Shown one piece after another: positions 1-64,000 of a stretch of 64,000 nt of DNA (positions are counted from its first letter, which is position 1; each line of letters begins with the position of its first letter). Source of the stretch: Lota lota (taxonomy: Eukaryota > Chordata > Actinopteri > Gadiformes > Lotidae); the NCBI GenBank assembly GCA_026745465.1, contig JACYXH010000216.1:4569001-4633000 (forward strand). Direction: 5' to 3'. The position numbers were made by a program, and so were the translations under genes. The notes beneath the pieces were generated by a model. That model made no database searches. It worked only from the letters and a program-made list of their open reading frames with translations, and was not told the DNA's origin.

Positions 1-24
1 AGCCAAGGGTCTACCAAGAGACGC

Positions 25-165
25 AGGATAGTCTAGTGGTTAGAGGTTGGACTCGCAGCTGAAAAAAAAACATTCTTGACAGACTGTCGGTAGGCATCAT
101 TGAGCAAGATGCTTAAACCCTACCTGCTCATGAATAACCTCTGCTAAATGACCCAAGTAACTAGT
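25..165 (+). repeat. tRNA-derived SINE copy (degenerate)
   Basis: It opens with GGATAGTCTAGTGGTTAGAG, a tRNA-like A-box region, followed by the shared family core GTAGGCATCATTGAGCAAGATGC and a tail with CTGCTAAATGAC. The same order of blocks recurs at nine other places in this window. Confidence 0.7.
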
Positions 166-2119
166 CCACTTTCTTTAACACTATCTTTCCAGCAGTACAC
201 CATAGAGACCGTCTAAAATACACTCAACAGGAGTGAGAATTGGCTTGTGAAAAACGAGAGAAAGAATACACTTCAAGTTCAATTTCAGGGTCAGACATTT
301 GTTGTTTTAGTTTACTTCTCCACCTCCCACCAGTACACCTCTACCTCCCCTGGAAGGTGTAGTCGGACCACACTCAGAAGCAACTCGAACTGCATGGGAT
401 ACTGCTATAGGTCGATATCCTCACACTCAAGCGACAGGTGGGACAGTCTGACTGGTTGAGCTTTTGTTCCGTGCACATTCACCACAATAACTGGCCCTGA
501 GAATATGTAGGCACTAGAGTCCCGGATTGTTTTGTCATGTCCCATGTGTTGTGTGTAAATTCTATGTTTTGATTAATACATATGTATATCAGTTAATTTT
601 TGTTTCTAATATGACAGGGTTACATCCAAAATGTGTTCATGTCATTTCAATATCTTATTCTAAGAAGCCCACTTTATCAATTTAATCCAAGCAATTCTCT
701 TTGTCTGAAAGAGTATATTACACCACAGCATGGTTCATCAGCTGATCTGTAAATAACGAGTCAATGCGCTACAAATCAAACATTAACAACAACGGTTAAA
801 TACAACTATCCACCAGATGTTTCCATGACAATGCAAAATAAAAATACTCAAAGCACCGGGAAAGATAATTTAATTATTACTTACTTACTTGCTTATTGAG
901 TTGATATAAAAACAATAACGTTATAGATGGACATATCTAATATCTGAGCATTGTTGGTAACTGGGGTCTTAGCAGAATAAACCACAAAAACAAAAACAGT
1001 GTCACATCCAGCCGCATCACCACCACGTCGTACATTGTATTCCAACAATGGGACCCCCACCCCCCACCCAGTGACATCTTACATTACTGTTCATCCATGA
1101 AATAACTGGGAAACATGAATATATGTCTGTGTGTATACACTGCAAATATGTTTATTTAAATTATGGATAAATGTATGCACTAATCTGTCATCTTAGTGTG
1201 TATTAAAAACATTAGGCAGACAACATTAGGGAGACAAACCAATTTATTCCATTGACAAATCTGTTTACACTTACAACAAAAAGTATGTGTTTGTTTTTAC
1301 ATGAATTATACTGCGCTTCTTGGTTGTAACAACTGCATGCTCTTTCAACGTCTGACTTTTGGAACGGAGTATCTTCCCACCACTGGCTGCCAAAGACAAA
1401 ACGAGCCAAGTCTCGGGAATCATGGATGGATTGATTTAATTGTTGATACATTCTTTTCTTTATTTACATTTAAAAAAGGCTACTGGTTCGTTGTTTCTGT
1501 GACGACACCAGTTTCATAGTTTCTATTAAAAGATATATTATTATGGGAGAGAGCAGTGACCATGGCAAGAGGGGACGTCCTCTGTGGCTATCCATTTGCT
1601 GCTCGGTACTTCTGGAGGACAAAAGCATTATAATTTTCTGCTCTGATCAAACATATTTATTCTAAGTATAAATTAGCGGTGGGAGTGATTGGTGTGTAAT
1701 TTACACAGCAGGGGTTCCCTCTGTCTCTCTCTCCGTACCGCCGCGGGACACAGAACGATGACAGTGATGAAATTAGCCGCTCTGAGCCTGAATGACATTT
1801 CAGCTCAACTCTGCAGAGGCACCAGCCTTGAGTTCGTGTTGGCTTTGTCTACTCCATACTGTGCCTTTTGCTTCCTCCATAATGCACACATTATAGAGAA
1901 CACAGTAGGGAACTGGAGCTGTAGACAGTTACCATTTGAAATATTTTCAATATTTTTTTTTAATTATTTATGAAAGGGATTTTTGAATGACTCCGATGTA
2001 CTGTGTCAAAATCGCTGCCCTCCCTCTATTTGAGATGTCAATCACAGCCATAAAGACACACTTAGCCCTTCAGAGTTAAATGACCAAATCTATGTTTTCT
2101 TTTTCAAAATTGAGTAGTT

Positions 2120-2325
2120 TAGATTGCATTCAATTAGAACAAAGTTCAGATTATATTACGTTAAAACTGATTATATTATATCAATTCAGATTATTTTAGA
2201 TTACATCCGATTATATTATATTAGATCAGATTAGATTATGTTAGATTGTATTAGGATGTGTTACATCAGATTATAGATTACTTTATAGTATGTTAGATTA
2301 GATCAGATTACATTCGATTAGAAAA
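2120..2325. repeat. Degenerate AGATTA/GATTATATTA repeat
   Basis: About 20 imperfect copies of AGATTA or GATTATATTA with irregular spacing. No coding potential. Confidence 0.7.
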
Positions 2326-2979
2326 CGTCATTGTCCATCAAGAGTAGCAGAAAATTGTCTTTGACTGGGCAAACTTTAAAATCCATAATGAATTATGTTG
2401 CCTTGCCTGTCAACTGGTTCTAATGCTGTTGTTCTTGTTTTTGTAGCTAAATGTTACTTGCATCTTGGGCTGAGGTTGTAGAGCGCAACCAACTGAGCAA
2501 CATGGCTGTGCAATGTGGTGGGCTCCGTGGAACATGACCCGCTCTTTATGTAAATATGAAGGGCTCAATTTAAGGCAACGAAAACACAATGATTATTTTA
2601 TTTTCATGGGATTATATACTAATTACAACATTCTTATGAATATTATAATCCATTTCTGCCCTGTCCATTCTGTTAAATACCATTTCTGCCCCAGGCTGTT
2701 CATTAGCTCAAAATTACGTTATAAGTAATATAACGTGCCAGTGATACACAAACAGTGGTGATTTTGTGCAGTTACTCTTTAAGACTGTGCCATGTTGCTA
2801 ATAGTAGCCGATTGTTTAGCGTGTAGCTAGCCATGACTCTCCCTGCGTCTAGAACCACACCCTGCTACAACACAGACACCATCCATACTCACTGGGAAAA
2901 CATGAGTGTTACGTTAACATTTACAGGTTTTTGTGTGTGTGTGTGTGTGTGTGTTTTGAGTGGGTTTTTCTTTAGTTAG

Positions 2980-3147
2980 TGTGGAGTGTGTGTGGTTGAT
3001 GGCTGGTTTAAGCAGCCTCACCTTGCCCGAATCAGACTGATTAGACTCTGGGGGTGGGTGATGATGCACACCTGTGGAGCATTGTACAATCAATGCACAA
3101 TCAATGCACCACAGGTTAAACCAGCCATCAACCACACACACTCCACA
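2980..3147. mobile_element. 168-bp MITE with perfect 32-bp terminal inverted repeats
   Basis: Bases 2980-3011 and 3116-3147 are exact reverse complements (TGTGGAGTGTG... through GGCTGGTTTAA). GTTAG flanks both ends (2975-2979 and 3148-3152), a possible 5-bp target duplication, although the neighbourhood is TTAG-rich. A second copy in opposite orientation lies at 28640-28786. No coding capacity, so non-autonomous. Confidence 0.75.
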
Positions 3148-3785
3148 GTTAGCTAGCTAGCTAGTTAGTTAGTGAGTTAGTGAGTATGGTGCTTAGTTAG
3201 TTTGTGAGCAAGCTAGTTAGTTGGTTAGTTATGTGGAATCACAGCCCAAAGCAGCAAGTAAGTGACTCACTAAAAACAGCAATCTGGACAACAGCATAAA
3301 CACACCTGCCAAACTGACTGAACCCTATATTGTGGGCTGAGTCAAGTGTAATTGTCCCAGAGGATACCATATAGGCCCCTGTATGACAGCCTCTCCTGAC
3401 CCTGAGCTCTAGAAAGAGCATGGAACACCTCCCCAATCCCAGAGGGAGTAGGGGAGGAGACATTGAGAAGCAGCACATGGAGGACCTCCAGAGATGGCGG
3501 TCATCAGGACAGACATGCAGATTAAGTCAAATAACACAACATGAAATAATATTAAAAGCAATGAGTAAAAGGGGTTGTCTGTGTATGTAAAACGACACGC
3601 TTTATTCTTTGTGTGTTTCGTTTTTTCTTTCCCTCTTTCTTTCTTCATTATTGAAGTCTGTGTGTTTCTTTCATTCTAGCCTTCTTTTTCTCCTTTCTTT
3701 CCTCTTTCTTTGATTGTGATTGTGTTTCTTGCTAAACCTTTTTTTCTCTCTCGCTCGTATTCCTTTCTTCATTCTTTGATTGTGG

Positions 3786-3787
<2 letters not shown>

Positions 3788-3878
<91 letters not shown>
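3788..3878. repeat. (TG)n microsatellite, about 91 bp
   Basis: Uninterrupted TG dinucleotides followed by GCGCATGCATG. The Cys-Val and His-Thr frames here are artefacts. Confidence 0.97.
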
Positions 3879-3881
<3 letters not shown>

Positions 3882-6800
3882 ATGCATGTGTGCACGTGTG
3901 TAACATCCAATGTATAGTTATTCCACATTGTCATTACTACCAATATCGCTGATATACGTTGTGACCCTTGCTGGGGATCACAGAGGGTTTGGACTTAATT
4001 TCCTCTCTGTGAGCAACAGTACTTCTATGTTATGACATCACAAAGATTATTCAGTATGCGTGATTTATTCATTGTCTTGACGGGGCGACCGGGGGTAATA
4101 TCTGTTTTCATTTACTGCACTTTTTCCACCACACGTGATCAGCAATGGTCAATATTTCCTATTTTAACATAGTAACCCCTATGCTAATGCTATAGCCTTT
4201 CGGCCATGTTTCAGCTCAGCGAGTGGGAACTCACAGTTGGAAGCACTGAACGATTCAGTGAATAAATCTTTGATTCAGTACACTGGAAAGAACTGCTGTA
4301 CCCATCACTATAATGCTATATAATAACATGTATATCTGCATTAACTAGTGAATTAATATACCCTTAAGACTTACCGTAATACAGATGTAATGTCTGAAGT
4401 CTGTTATAATTAGACTGAAAAATAATTTGTTGTGTTGATGTTTGAACATTATCTGTCTGAGTGGCTAAATAATATTTTCAGACATAATAAAGTCTTTAGT
4501 CCGTTTCTTTCAGGAAAGGGATTTTTTTTCTTAAAAAAAACAAATGTGTGTTTTTTTTTTCAGATGTTATCTTTACCCACTTTGACTTAAGACTCCAGCT
4601 TAGCTGTTTATCCGTAATTTCTCATGCATCGTTAAATTATTACTATTATTACCCCGCACCACACACGCACACACACTCACACATGCACTCACACAGACCC
4701 ACACTTCACAAACAATGCAGCCCCAAAGCGCCCGGCATTAGAGCCGGGGATTCAAGCACGCAAAGCTATCCAGGGAGAAAACAGAGCAAGTGAATGGCGA
4801 CAAGGAATTCGCAGATACGGCCGTGAGCCTTTGAAAATAATACAGATTAGGGAAACAAAGTTCATAGAGGATTTAAAATCTCACTGTCGCGTACAACTCC
4901 TCATTACCACATCCTATCACTTAAAGAAGTTCTTGGACGAGTTTTGATCGGTAGGCTTAGACCAAATGCATAGTCGGGCGTGCCTGCCGGCGCGAACCAA
5001 ACATGACACGTTGCGAAAAATCGCCATATAACCTGTGTGCGAGGGCCACAATGACATAATATTTGCCATATGAAAGAGATCAGTCACTACGTATGTGTTT
5101 TTTAAAAGCACCTCGTTATTCGGACATTCAGTTTGTGGGCAATGAGCAGATTGTGTTGTCATACAAAATCCTGTTGTAAGTAACTCATCTTGTTTTTAAC
5201 CAAAGTTAACTGACAGTGACGTAGGGCCTAAGATCGTACGTATATATTAACTGTAAGGGACAGGCAGCGATTCATATAAAAGACAATATTTGGAAAGCAA
5301 ACCCTGACTTCACTTGCTCTGGATATAAGTGAGGTCATCGTGGCCCTTGACCCATCCACCACACTGCTTTTTCTCACAAACTCTTATGAAAGTCTCAACT
5401 GCTGCTCAACTGACACCACAACCTCACCCTCACCCCAACAGGCCCTCACTCCCAATAAGGTTCCACGTATGCGATCCTTTCCACCACAACACACTGGATG
5501 GGATCATGTGGCGTTGGGACGCTATACAGCTGGTTCCAGTTCACTCTCACTTATCTCAGGGCTGCGTGTTATGAAATGAAAAGAAAATATGAAATGTCTT
5601 CGCTACCAAAGTAGGGATTGTTTTATTTTACTTAAAATGATTAAAGCATTGGGGGGGGGGGGGGGGGGGGGGGAGAAGGACATTGACAGGAAATTACAGT
5701 TTTAATTAAATCAGTTAAGCTGATAAGTGATTGAACAATTAAAACTAATGATAGACATTTATATTCGGGGCAAAGCACTTAAAAAAAAGACACAGAAGGA
5801 CCTTTTTTCCTTTCCAATAAACGGTTAAGTAAATGGGTTTTTCCCCTCACTTTTTTTCCGGTTAGGCAGTAAATGGGTCCTACTGCGACCGCTGCAAAAT
5901 GCTAGTCATAAGGGGCCTTTGTTCGGTAGCACTGAGACTGTACGTCTATAGTAAGCACAGTTGGCTAACTGTGATTTAAACAGACCATTGTCATTATCTG
6001 CTAATTGGGTCTGGGGTAGCTCCCCGGACAGTGGGCAACGCTATGGAATTGTCACACTGGCTGTGGTCTCATCAAGCCTGCAGCGATGTGGAGCGGTGGC
6101 AGGTGGTCTGGCTAAATGCTAACAGCACTGCAGATATCAGATCTTGCGGTGGAAGCCAAGCTCGATAGCTTAGCTTTTTTTGTAGGCTTTATTGAAGTGA
6201 AACATATCGTCGCAAGGTGCGCCACCGTACTCGTAATCACCTTTCATCCAAAAAATTTAAATTGCTTCCACTCTATATCATGATCATGAACCAAGATAAT
6301 ATAGAATTAAATGTCAACAATGGACACTCACGTTCCACAACAACCAGATGGAAAAAAAGCCATAGCACTTAAACATAAGTACCGCGCTTTATTCAAGTGC
6401 GCCATTTGTGGACGTAACGTGATGCAAAGTGGTTGTGCTTGCACGCAAGCCGAGGGAATATGGTGGTGATTACACAGAAAGTCTGTGCTCTCGTGTTTAT
6501 AGCACCGACCCACTAATATGAGTGTGTGACATCCCCCAGTCGAGTGAAAGCAGGTCTCCTTGGAGGTGCGAGCGTGACACGGAAACAAACCATTGGCGAC
6601 GTCTCAGAAAAAGTATTAAAGTTGCAGCTTGTGATGTGCAGCAATAATCACGGGGGCTGACATGCATCGCTGGAAAGGTCGACTGCAATAAATGGTGGCT
6701 ACTTACAGTCTCCATGTGTTGTCCAAAAAAACTGCCTTTCAACCTAACAGAGGGGCTCATGTAAGCTTTTTTATTTGTGGGCAGAATGGAAACTGATGGC

Positions 6801-7504
6801 TTGTGGTCTTCATCCGACTTTAAACCGATTAATTTTATATGTGGTGTAAGGTGTAAGGTGTGTGTTGAGGACCTTCGCCACTAGGAGTGTTGTAGAATCA
6901 TATACCCTTGATGAAAATAACCTTCTAAATTTGACATAAACTGTTTAAACACTATAGGATTACGTTATTTGCATATCCAATTCAAACGTAAGTCGTACAA
7001 GGAAAATAATTATAGGCTTTGGGTGATTTTGGAAATTGAGTGCGAAAAAACCATGACTTGAGTCATGAGTGAACTGTATATTTCTGTATTTTTGAATCAC
7101 CACTTCCTTATAGTGTTTAGATTCCCTGAAAAACAACCCAAATACGCGGATCAACACCCGACAATAGCCCCTGAGGTGGCTGGCTTTGCTTTATGAAGCA
7201 GTTTATTTGAAGTATTACACTGAATACTGTGCAAACTGTGAAAAGATCCATTCAAATTGAACCTTTGGTGAGATTAACTAAAATTCATATGCTGTTTCCA
7301 GTGATTCCAGACTTAACTTCTTCACCAAAACCCTCACTTATCCTCGTCTGACAGCTTGTCTTTGTAAACCTCAGAAGAACAGGTTTTCATTAGATGAGAA
7401 AATATTTATTGTTGCAGAATCATTTGTGGCATGACCTATGAACCCTGAGCTTTGTCCTGGCTTGCTTGACAGGTGGTTGTCCAAATGATATTATGGACTG
7501 CCAC

Positions 7505-7955
7505 AAGAGCCTAGTCTCGGGCAGCCCAACCATATTTGCCTCACTCATTAAGGTCTGGAAAGTCTGCAGTAGGCAGTATTTGTTGAGGGGCGTCGTCAGT
7601 CAGCCATACTTCGCAGCCGATCGGATGAGCTTCAGCCGGTCAGACCCCTTGTTCCGTATTTCCTAATAGAAACCGTTAGAGAACGTTAACGCTATGATTT
7701 TCATTGATGTAAAAAACGTCTTGCGCTCAGATAGCACTAATTCAAAAGCAGCATTAATGTTATTATGTAAATTAATTCGTTGTAAAAATGTGTCCAGAAC
7801 CATCATCAACATTACTCGCTGGAGTTCGCTGATTGGCCGAGTGAATCTTGTGCACTCGGCCCGTGTCAGGCTGGTTACAGACTAGATCTTGAGACAAAAC
7901 TGGAGGTGAGCACGCAGGATTAAGGCTGGCTACGCGAGGCTAGCCCTAGCCATGT
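7505..7955. mobile_element. Possible DNA-transposon relic
   Basis: The block is bounded by GAGCCTAGTCTCGGGC and GCTACGCGAGGCTAGCCC, which are loosely complementary, and has a composition unlike its flanks. The open frames inside have no recognisable domain. This is a weak call from end similarity only. Confidence 0.3.
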
Positions 7956-8029
7956 GCCCAATAAAATGGGACCACATAGTGCATCTACCCCGTACTACCA
8001 TTACAGATATATCTTAAGAAGAAGAAGAA

Positions 8030-8235
8030 AAGGGGCAGAATAATGTAGTGGTTGGGGTATTTGACTCCCAGCCAGAAGGTACTGGGTTTGAACCCCAATG
8101 TCCACAGTCTATCAGCAGGCATTCTTGAGCAACATACCTAACCCCCTACCTGTTCCTAATCCCCTGTATCTAAAGAAAAAATACATTCACTGTAAATTGC
8201 TTTGGGCAAAAGTGTCCACTCAACTAGACTAGATA
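8030..8235 (+). repeat. tRNA-derived SINE copy
   Basis: Best preserved copy. It has GTAGTGGTTGGGGTATTTGA (A box), GGGTTTGAACCCC (B box), GGCATTCTTGAGCAACATACC (core) and the tail AATTGCTTTGGGCAAAAGTG. The last block resembles the 3' tail common to many fish SINEs. Confidence 0.8.
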
Positions 8236-8904
8236 GTAGTCGGAAAAACACAATAACAACGTCATGCTAGGACTTTTAAGACTAATTCCAAATAAACTCC
8301 CAATAGTAGCGGAGCTCTTCTGAAAGGGAAGACTCAGTCTTTCTCATAATGAGTAAATAAGCTTCCCTGAGCTTCACTGGTAGATTGCCGTGGCTGTAAA
8401 AACCGCATTTGTGTTTCCTCCACATAATGGGCTGGGCATTTTCTTAATTAAACTCAAGGGCAGATTATCTAAACACAACAAATGAATAGAGTGGAGAATG
8501 AGACATTGATTCAGCCAAAGGCCCAGGAGTTCAGACCTGACTTTAATCAATGGTTAAATGAGGTCCATCCTGTGGTTCTGTTGGCTCATTCCAAATAATG
8601 ATTACTGAAGTTTGCTCCTTAATTCCACTCGTAGCTCATTCTGACCAAGGTGGAAAAAGGGGTATGATGAAGTTCAAGGATGATGGTGAGTGTTGTTGTT
8701 TGTTTATTTTGTTGTTTGGTTTACGTTTTTTTGCACATTAGGTGAGTCTGTATCTCAATGCAGTCGGATACCTGTGTGATCTGTAAGAAACATCCTCTCG
8801 AACGTAATACAACTAAAGTAACTTATTTACACTTTACCCACGAAAATGTGTCATATCTAAAATTAAATTTGAGATTAAATTCCACGACACTGTAAACATG
8901 TTTC

Positions 8905-9085
8905 AGGGGCAGGATATTGAACTGGTTAGGTAATTTTCTTCTCCCAGCTGAAGGGTTCTGTGTTCAAACCCCAAAGTCCGCAGTCTACCCATTGGTAGAC
9001 CCTTGAGCAAGACGCAACCTTGATCTGAAATATCTCAAATGAACTACAAATCACTGTTACTCACTTTTGGATGATAGTGCTAAAG
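8905..9085 (+). repeat. tRNA-derived SINE copy
   Basis: It has a GGCAGGATATTGAACTGGTT head, a B-box-like GTGTTCAAACCCC, the core GTAGACCCTTGAGCAAGACGC and a tail with TTTTGGATGATAGTGCTAAA. It lies only about 100 bp upstream of the promoter-proximal region of cspg4. Confidence 0.7.
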
Positions 9086-9180
9086 GACTAGAGAGTACAA
9101 CGGTAAATAATGTGTTTCCATATTGTGTGTGTGTGTGTGTGTGTGTGTGGCGATATGTACAGCGGTGTGTCTGTGTGTAT

Positions 9181-9522
9181 GTGTGTAAGCCCAGGGGCCG
9201 GAGAGAGAGAGAGAAGAAGAAAAAGTAGTTAACAAAAAAAGGCGGTGACCTAACTTTTCCGACCGCGGCTAAGGAGGGAGATGAAGGCGTTTCTGCCAGG
9301 GAACCTCCCCTGGCCAGCCCACTTCACAGGGAGGCCGGTGGGGAGGAGGGGGAGGAGGAGGGACCTTCTGCAGCACCCCGGGTCCAACAAGTGGAAAGTC
9401 ATTCAGTTGCCTTCTGAATGGAGTGTCTTTGAAGCCCAGAGTGGAGGACTTAACTTGCAGCCCGCCGAGAGGAAAGAGACACCAAACTTTATAAAAAATA
9501 CAACGAAGACGACCACCACGAC
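9181..9522 (+). promoter_or_regulatory. Probable cspg4 promoter-proximal region and 5' UTR
   Basis: This non-repetitive stretch directly precedes the signal-peptide exon. It begins with GA-rich sequence (9201-9226), passes a short GC-rich part (9262-9272) and carries the upstream ORF from 9281. A TATA-like TTTATAAAAAATAC at 9488-9501 is only about 30 nt from the ATG, so it is unlikely to be the working TATA box. No obvious CpG island is seen. Assigning it as 5' UTR is inference from position. Confidence 0.4.

Positions 9523-9526
<4 letters not shown>
9281..9526 (+). other. Upstream ORF overlapping the cspg4 start codon
   Basis: An 81-codon frame starts at 9281 (G at -3) and ends with TGA at 9524-9526, so its stop shares the bases ATGA with the cspg4 start at 9523. 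The peptide is basic and Gly/Arg/Thr-rich and resembles no family I know. A 7-bp GC-rich inverted repeat (GCCAGGG / CCCTGGC, 9295-9301 and 9308-9314) lies 14 nt downstream of its ATG. If this stretch is in the mature 5' UTR, translation of cspg4 would depend on leaky scanning or reinitiation. It is more likely regulatory than a functional protein. Confidence 0.45.
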
Positions 9527-63009
<53,483 letters not shown>

Positions 63010-64000
63010 GTACCCTGCCTATCGTACTGACCCTGGGCTTGTCGTGGGCGTCTCAAGGGCAGCCATTTTGTATCCAAACTATTCTAACCACCCCAAAATA
63101 AAGAGTGTACCGGTTCAGTTTAGGCCAGATATAATAGTTATTTTCTTTATTAGAGTGGTATTTTGTTTCCAATATTACTTGATGTTGTATTATATATGAA
63201 CTACATTCGTGTGCCGTGCTCAACCTTGATCACCACGCAGGCTGTGGTATTTCAGAGGAGTAGGCGTAAAATTAATTTCGTGGATGATGCAACCCTGCCT
63301 CTGCAGCCTTTAGTAAATGTACTCTCTTTGAGGCTATTTGAGTCATTTTAATATTGTACCTATTCCGGTCTAATTCAGCCAATGTGAGCAGTGCTGTAAC
63401 TCCCTGCCTTTATAGATTAGAGCAGTGGTTCCCAACCTTTGACTTTGGTTGTACAACTAAATTATCATCAAGGCCTTTCATGGACCACCTCATATGCAAA
63501 TGGTAAAATATATATAAATAGACATGCAGTGGCTGAGCAAAGAGTGCCAGCACCCCATTTATACACAATTATTACGGCAAGAAGGCCATGGCCAGTGTGA
63601 AACAAAGGAACGAAAAAGTCAACAATGCTGTTTATGCTCCCAGTGTGTTTATTTAGCAAACACAAATCAACACAAAACATCACAAAATATTACAGTGGAA
63701 AACATTATGAAATGCACAAAGAAATTATTTTTGAAATAATAAGAAGCCATAAAACGACATTTACTGTACAATATCTATAATATATTTATTTTCAATTATT
63801 TAAAAAATCCCAGTGCCGCAGGGTGCTAAACACTGGATTACACTTCCACATAATCATAGCCACTGACATAGTTGTTTGCTTACACTGGAAATATTGTGGA
63901 TTACAGTATCCTTTTCATAATATGTAGACATACTCAATATAGATGGGTAAAGAAATATAGAGGGGGTGGGGGAGAGAGGGCTGCCTCTCTCTAAAAGTGT
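63010..64000 (+). other. Start of cspg4 intron 9, cut by window end
   Basis: Begins with GTACCC. About 410 bp of unique AT-rich DNA are followed by a hAT-like repeat (63423-63835). No continuation of CSPG repeat 11 is present in any frame, so the next exon lies beyond the window. Confidence 0.75.
63423..63835 (+). mobile_element. hAT-like non-autonomous repeat, copy B
   Basis: It begins CAGTGGTTCCCAACC and ends AAACACTG, an imperfect terminal inverted repeat typical of hAT elements. The flanks GATTAGAG (63415-63422) and GATTACAC (63836-63843) agree at six of eight bases, compatible with an old 8-bp target duplication. No transposase is encoded. Confidence 0.65.

Larger units (their letters stand above)
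1..9180. other. Upstream intergenic DNA, no gene recognised
   Basis: I find no coding region here; the open frames are short, lack family signatures and follow simple repeats. It contains three SINE copies, the 168-bp MITE, a TTAG-rich patch (3148-3230), a GATTA-rich patch, a long TG tract, a G23 run and a putative DNA-transposon relic, each listed separately. The rest, including about 166-2119, 3231-3780, 3880-5650 and 5674-7500, is AT-rich unique-looking sequence in which I see nothing specific. Confidence 0.6.

Noticed and set aside
9488-9501. TATA-like TTTATAAAAAATAC as the cspg4 TATA box
   Set aside because: Only about 30 nt before the start codon, which would leave almost no 5' UTR.

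Overview
The window is vertebrate genomic DNA, almost certainly from a teleost fish. It carries one protein-coding gene that I can support: the 5' three quarters of cspg4 (chondroitin sulfate proteoglycan 4, NG2) on the + strand. The evidence is a signal peptide followed by two laminin-G domains and a long series of CSPG repeats. These align in order with the human CSPG4 architecture and have consistent GT-AG splice sites and phases. The (CA/TG)n density is extreme, and there are fish-type tRNA-derived SINEs and small DNA transposons. High dinucleotide-repeat density is known from codfish-type genomes, so a gadiform is possible, but the species is not determined.

Layout. Positions 1-9280 are upstream intergenic DNA with SINE copies, a palindromic MITE and microsatellites, and no recognisable gene. 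Exon 1 (coding 9523-9598) encodes the signal peptide. Intron 1 is about 34.3 kb (9599-43943) and holds simple repeats, minisatellites, SINEs, DNA-transposon relics and a few complex candidate regulatory stretches. The remaining exons are compact: exon 2 (43944-44107), giant exon 3 (44810-48376, 1189 codons), exon 4 (49240-49428), exon 5 (49868-50149), exon 6 (55450-55626), exon 7 (60719-60920), exon 8 (61793-61924) and exon 9 (62849-63009). All junctions are phase-consistent and the window encodes 1650 residues. The protein stops inside about the eleventh CSPG repeat. The rest of the ectodomain, the transmembrane helix and the cytoplasmic tail must lie beyond 64000.

The most unusual structure is at the end of exon 5. 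A 51-bp unit that contains the exon's last 18 nt, the 5' splice site and 33 nt of intron is tandemly repeated eight times (50132-50539). This gives eight identical GAG|GTGAGC donors exactly 51 bp (17 codons) apart, with the reading frame open throughout. It could produce proteins with 0 to 7 extra 17-residue modules inside a CSPG repeat.

Other points of interest are an upstream ORF whose stop overlaps the cspg4 start codon (ATGA), a long TG tract just upstream of the exon 9 acceptor, absence of the Ser-Gly glycosaminoglycan site at the place used in mammals, a 23-bp minisatellite built on a perfect 12-bp palindrome, and several uninterrupted G or C runs of 19 to 52 bases. Nearly all other open frames in the window are shadows of simple repeats.
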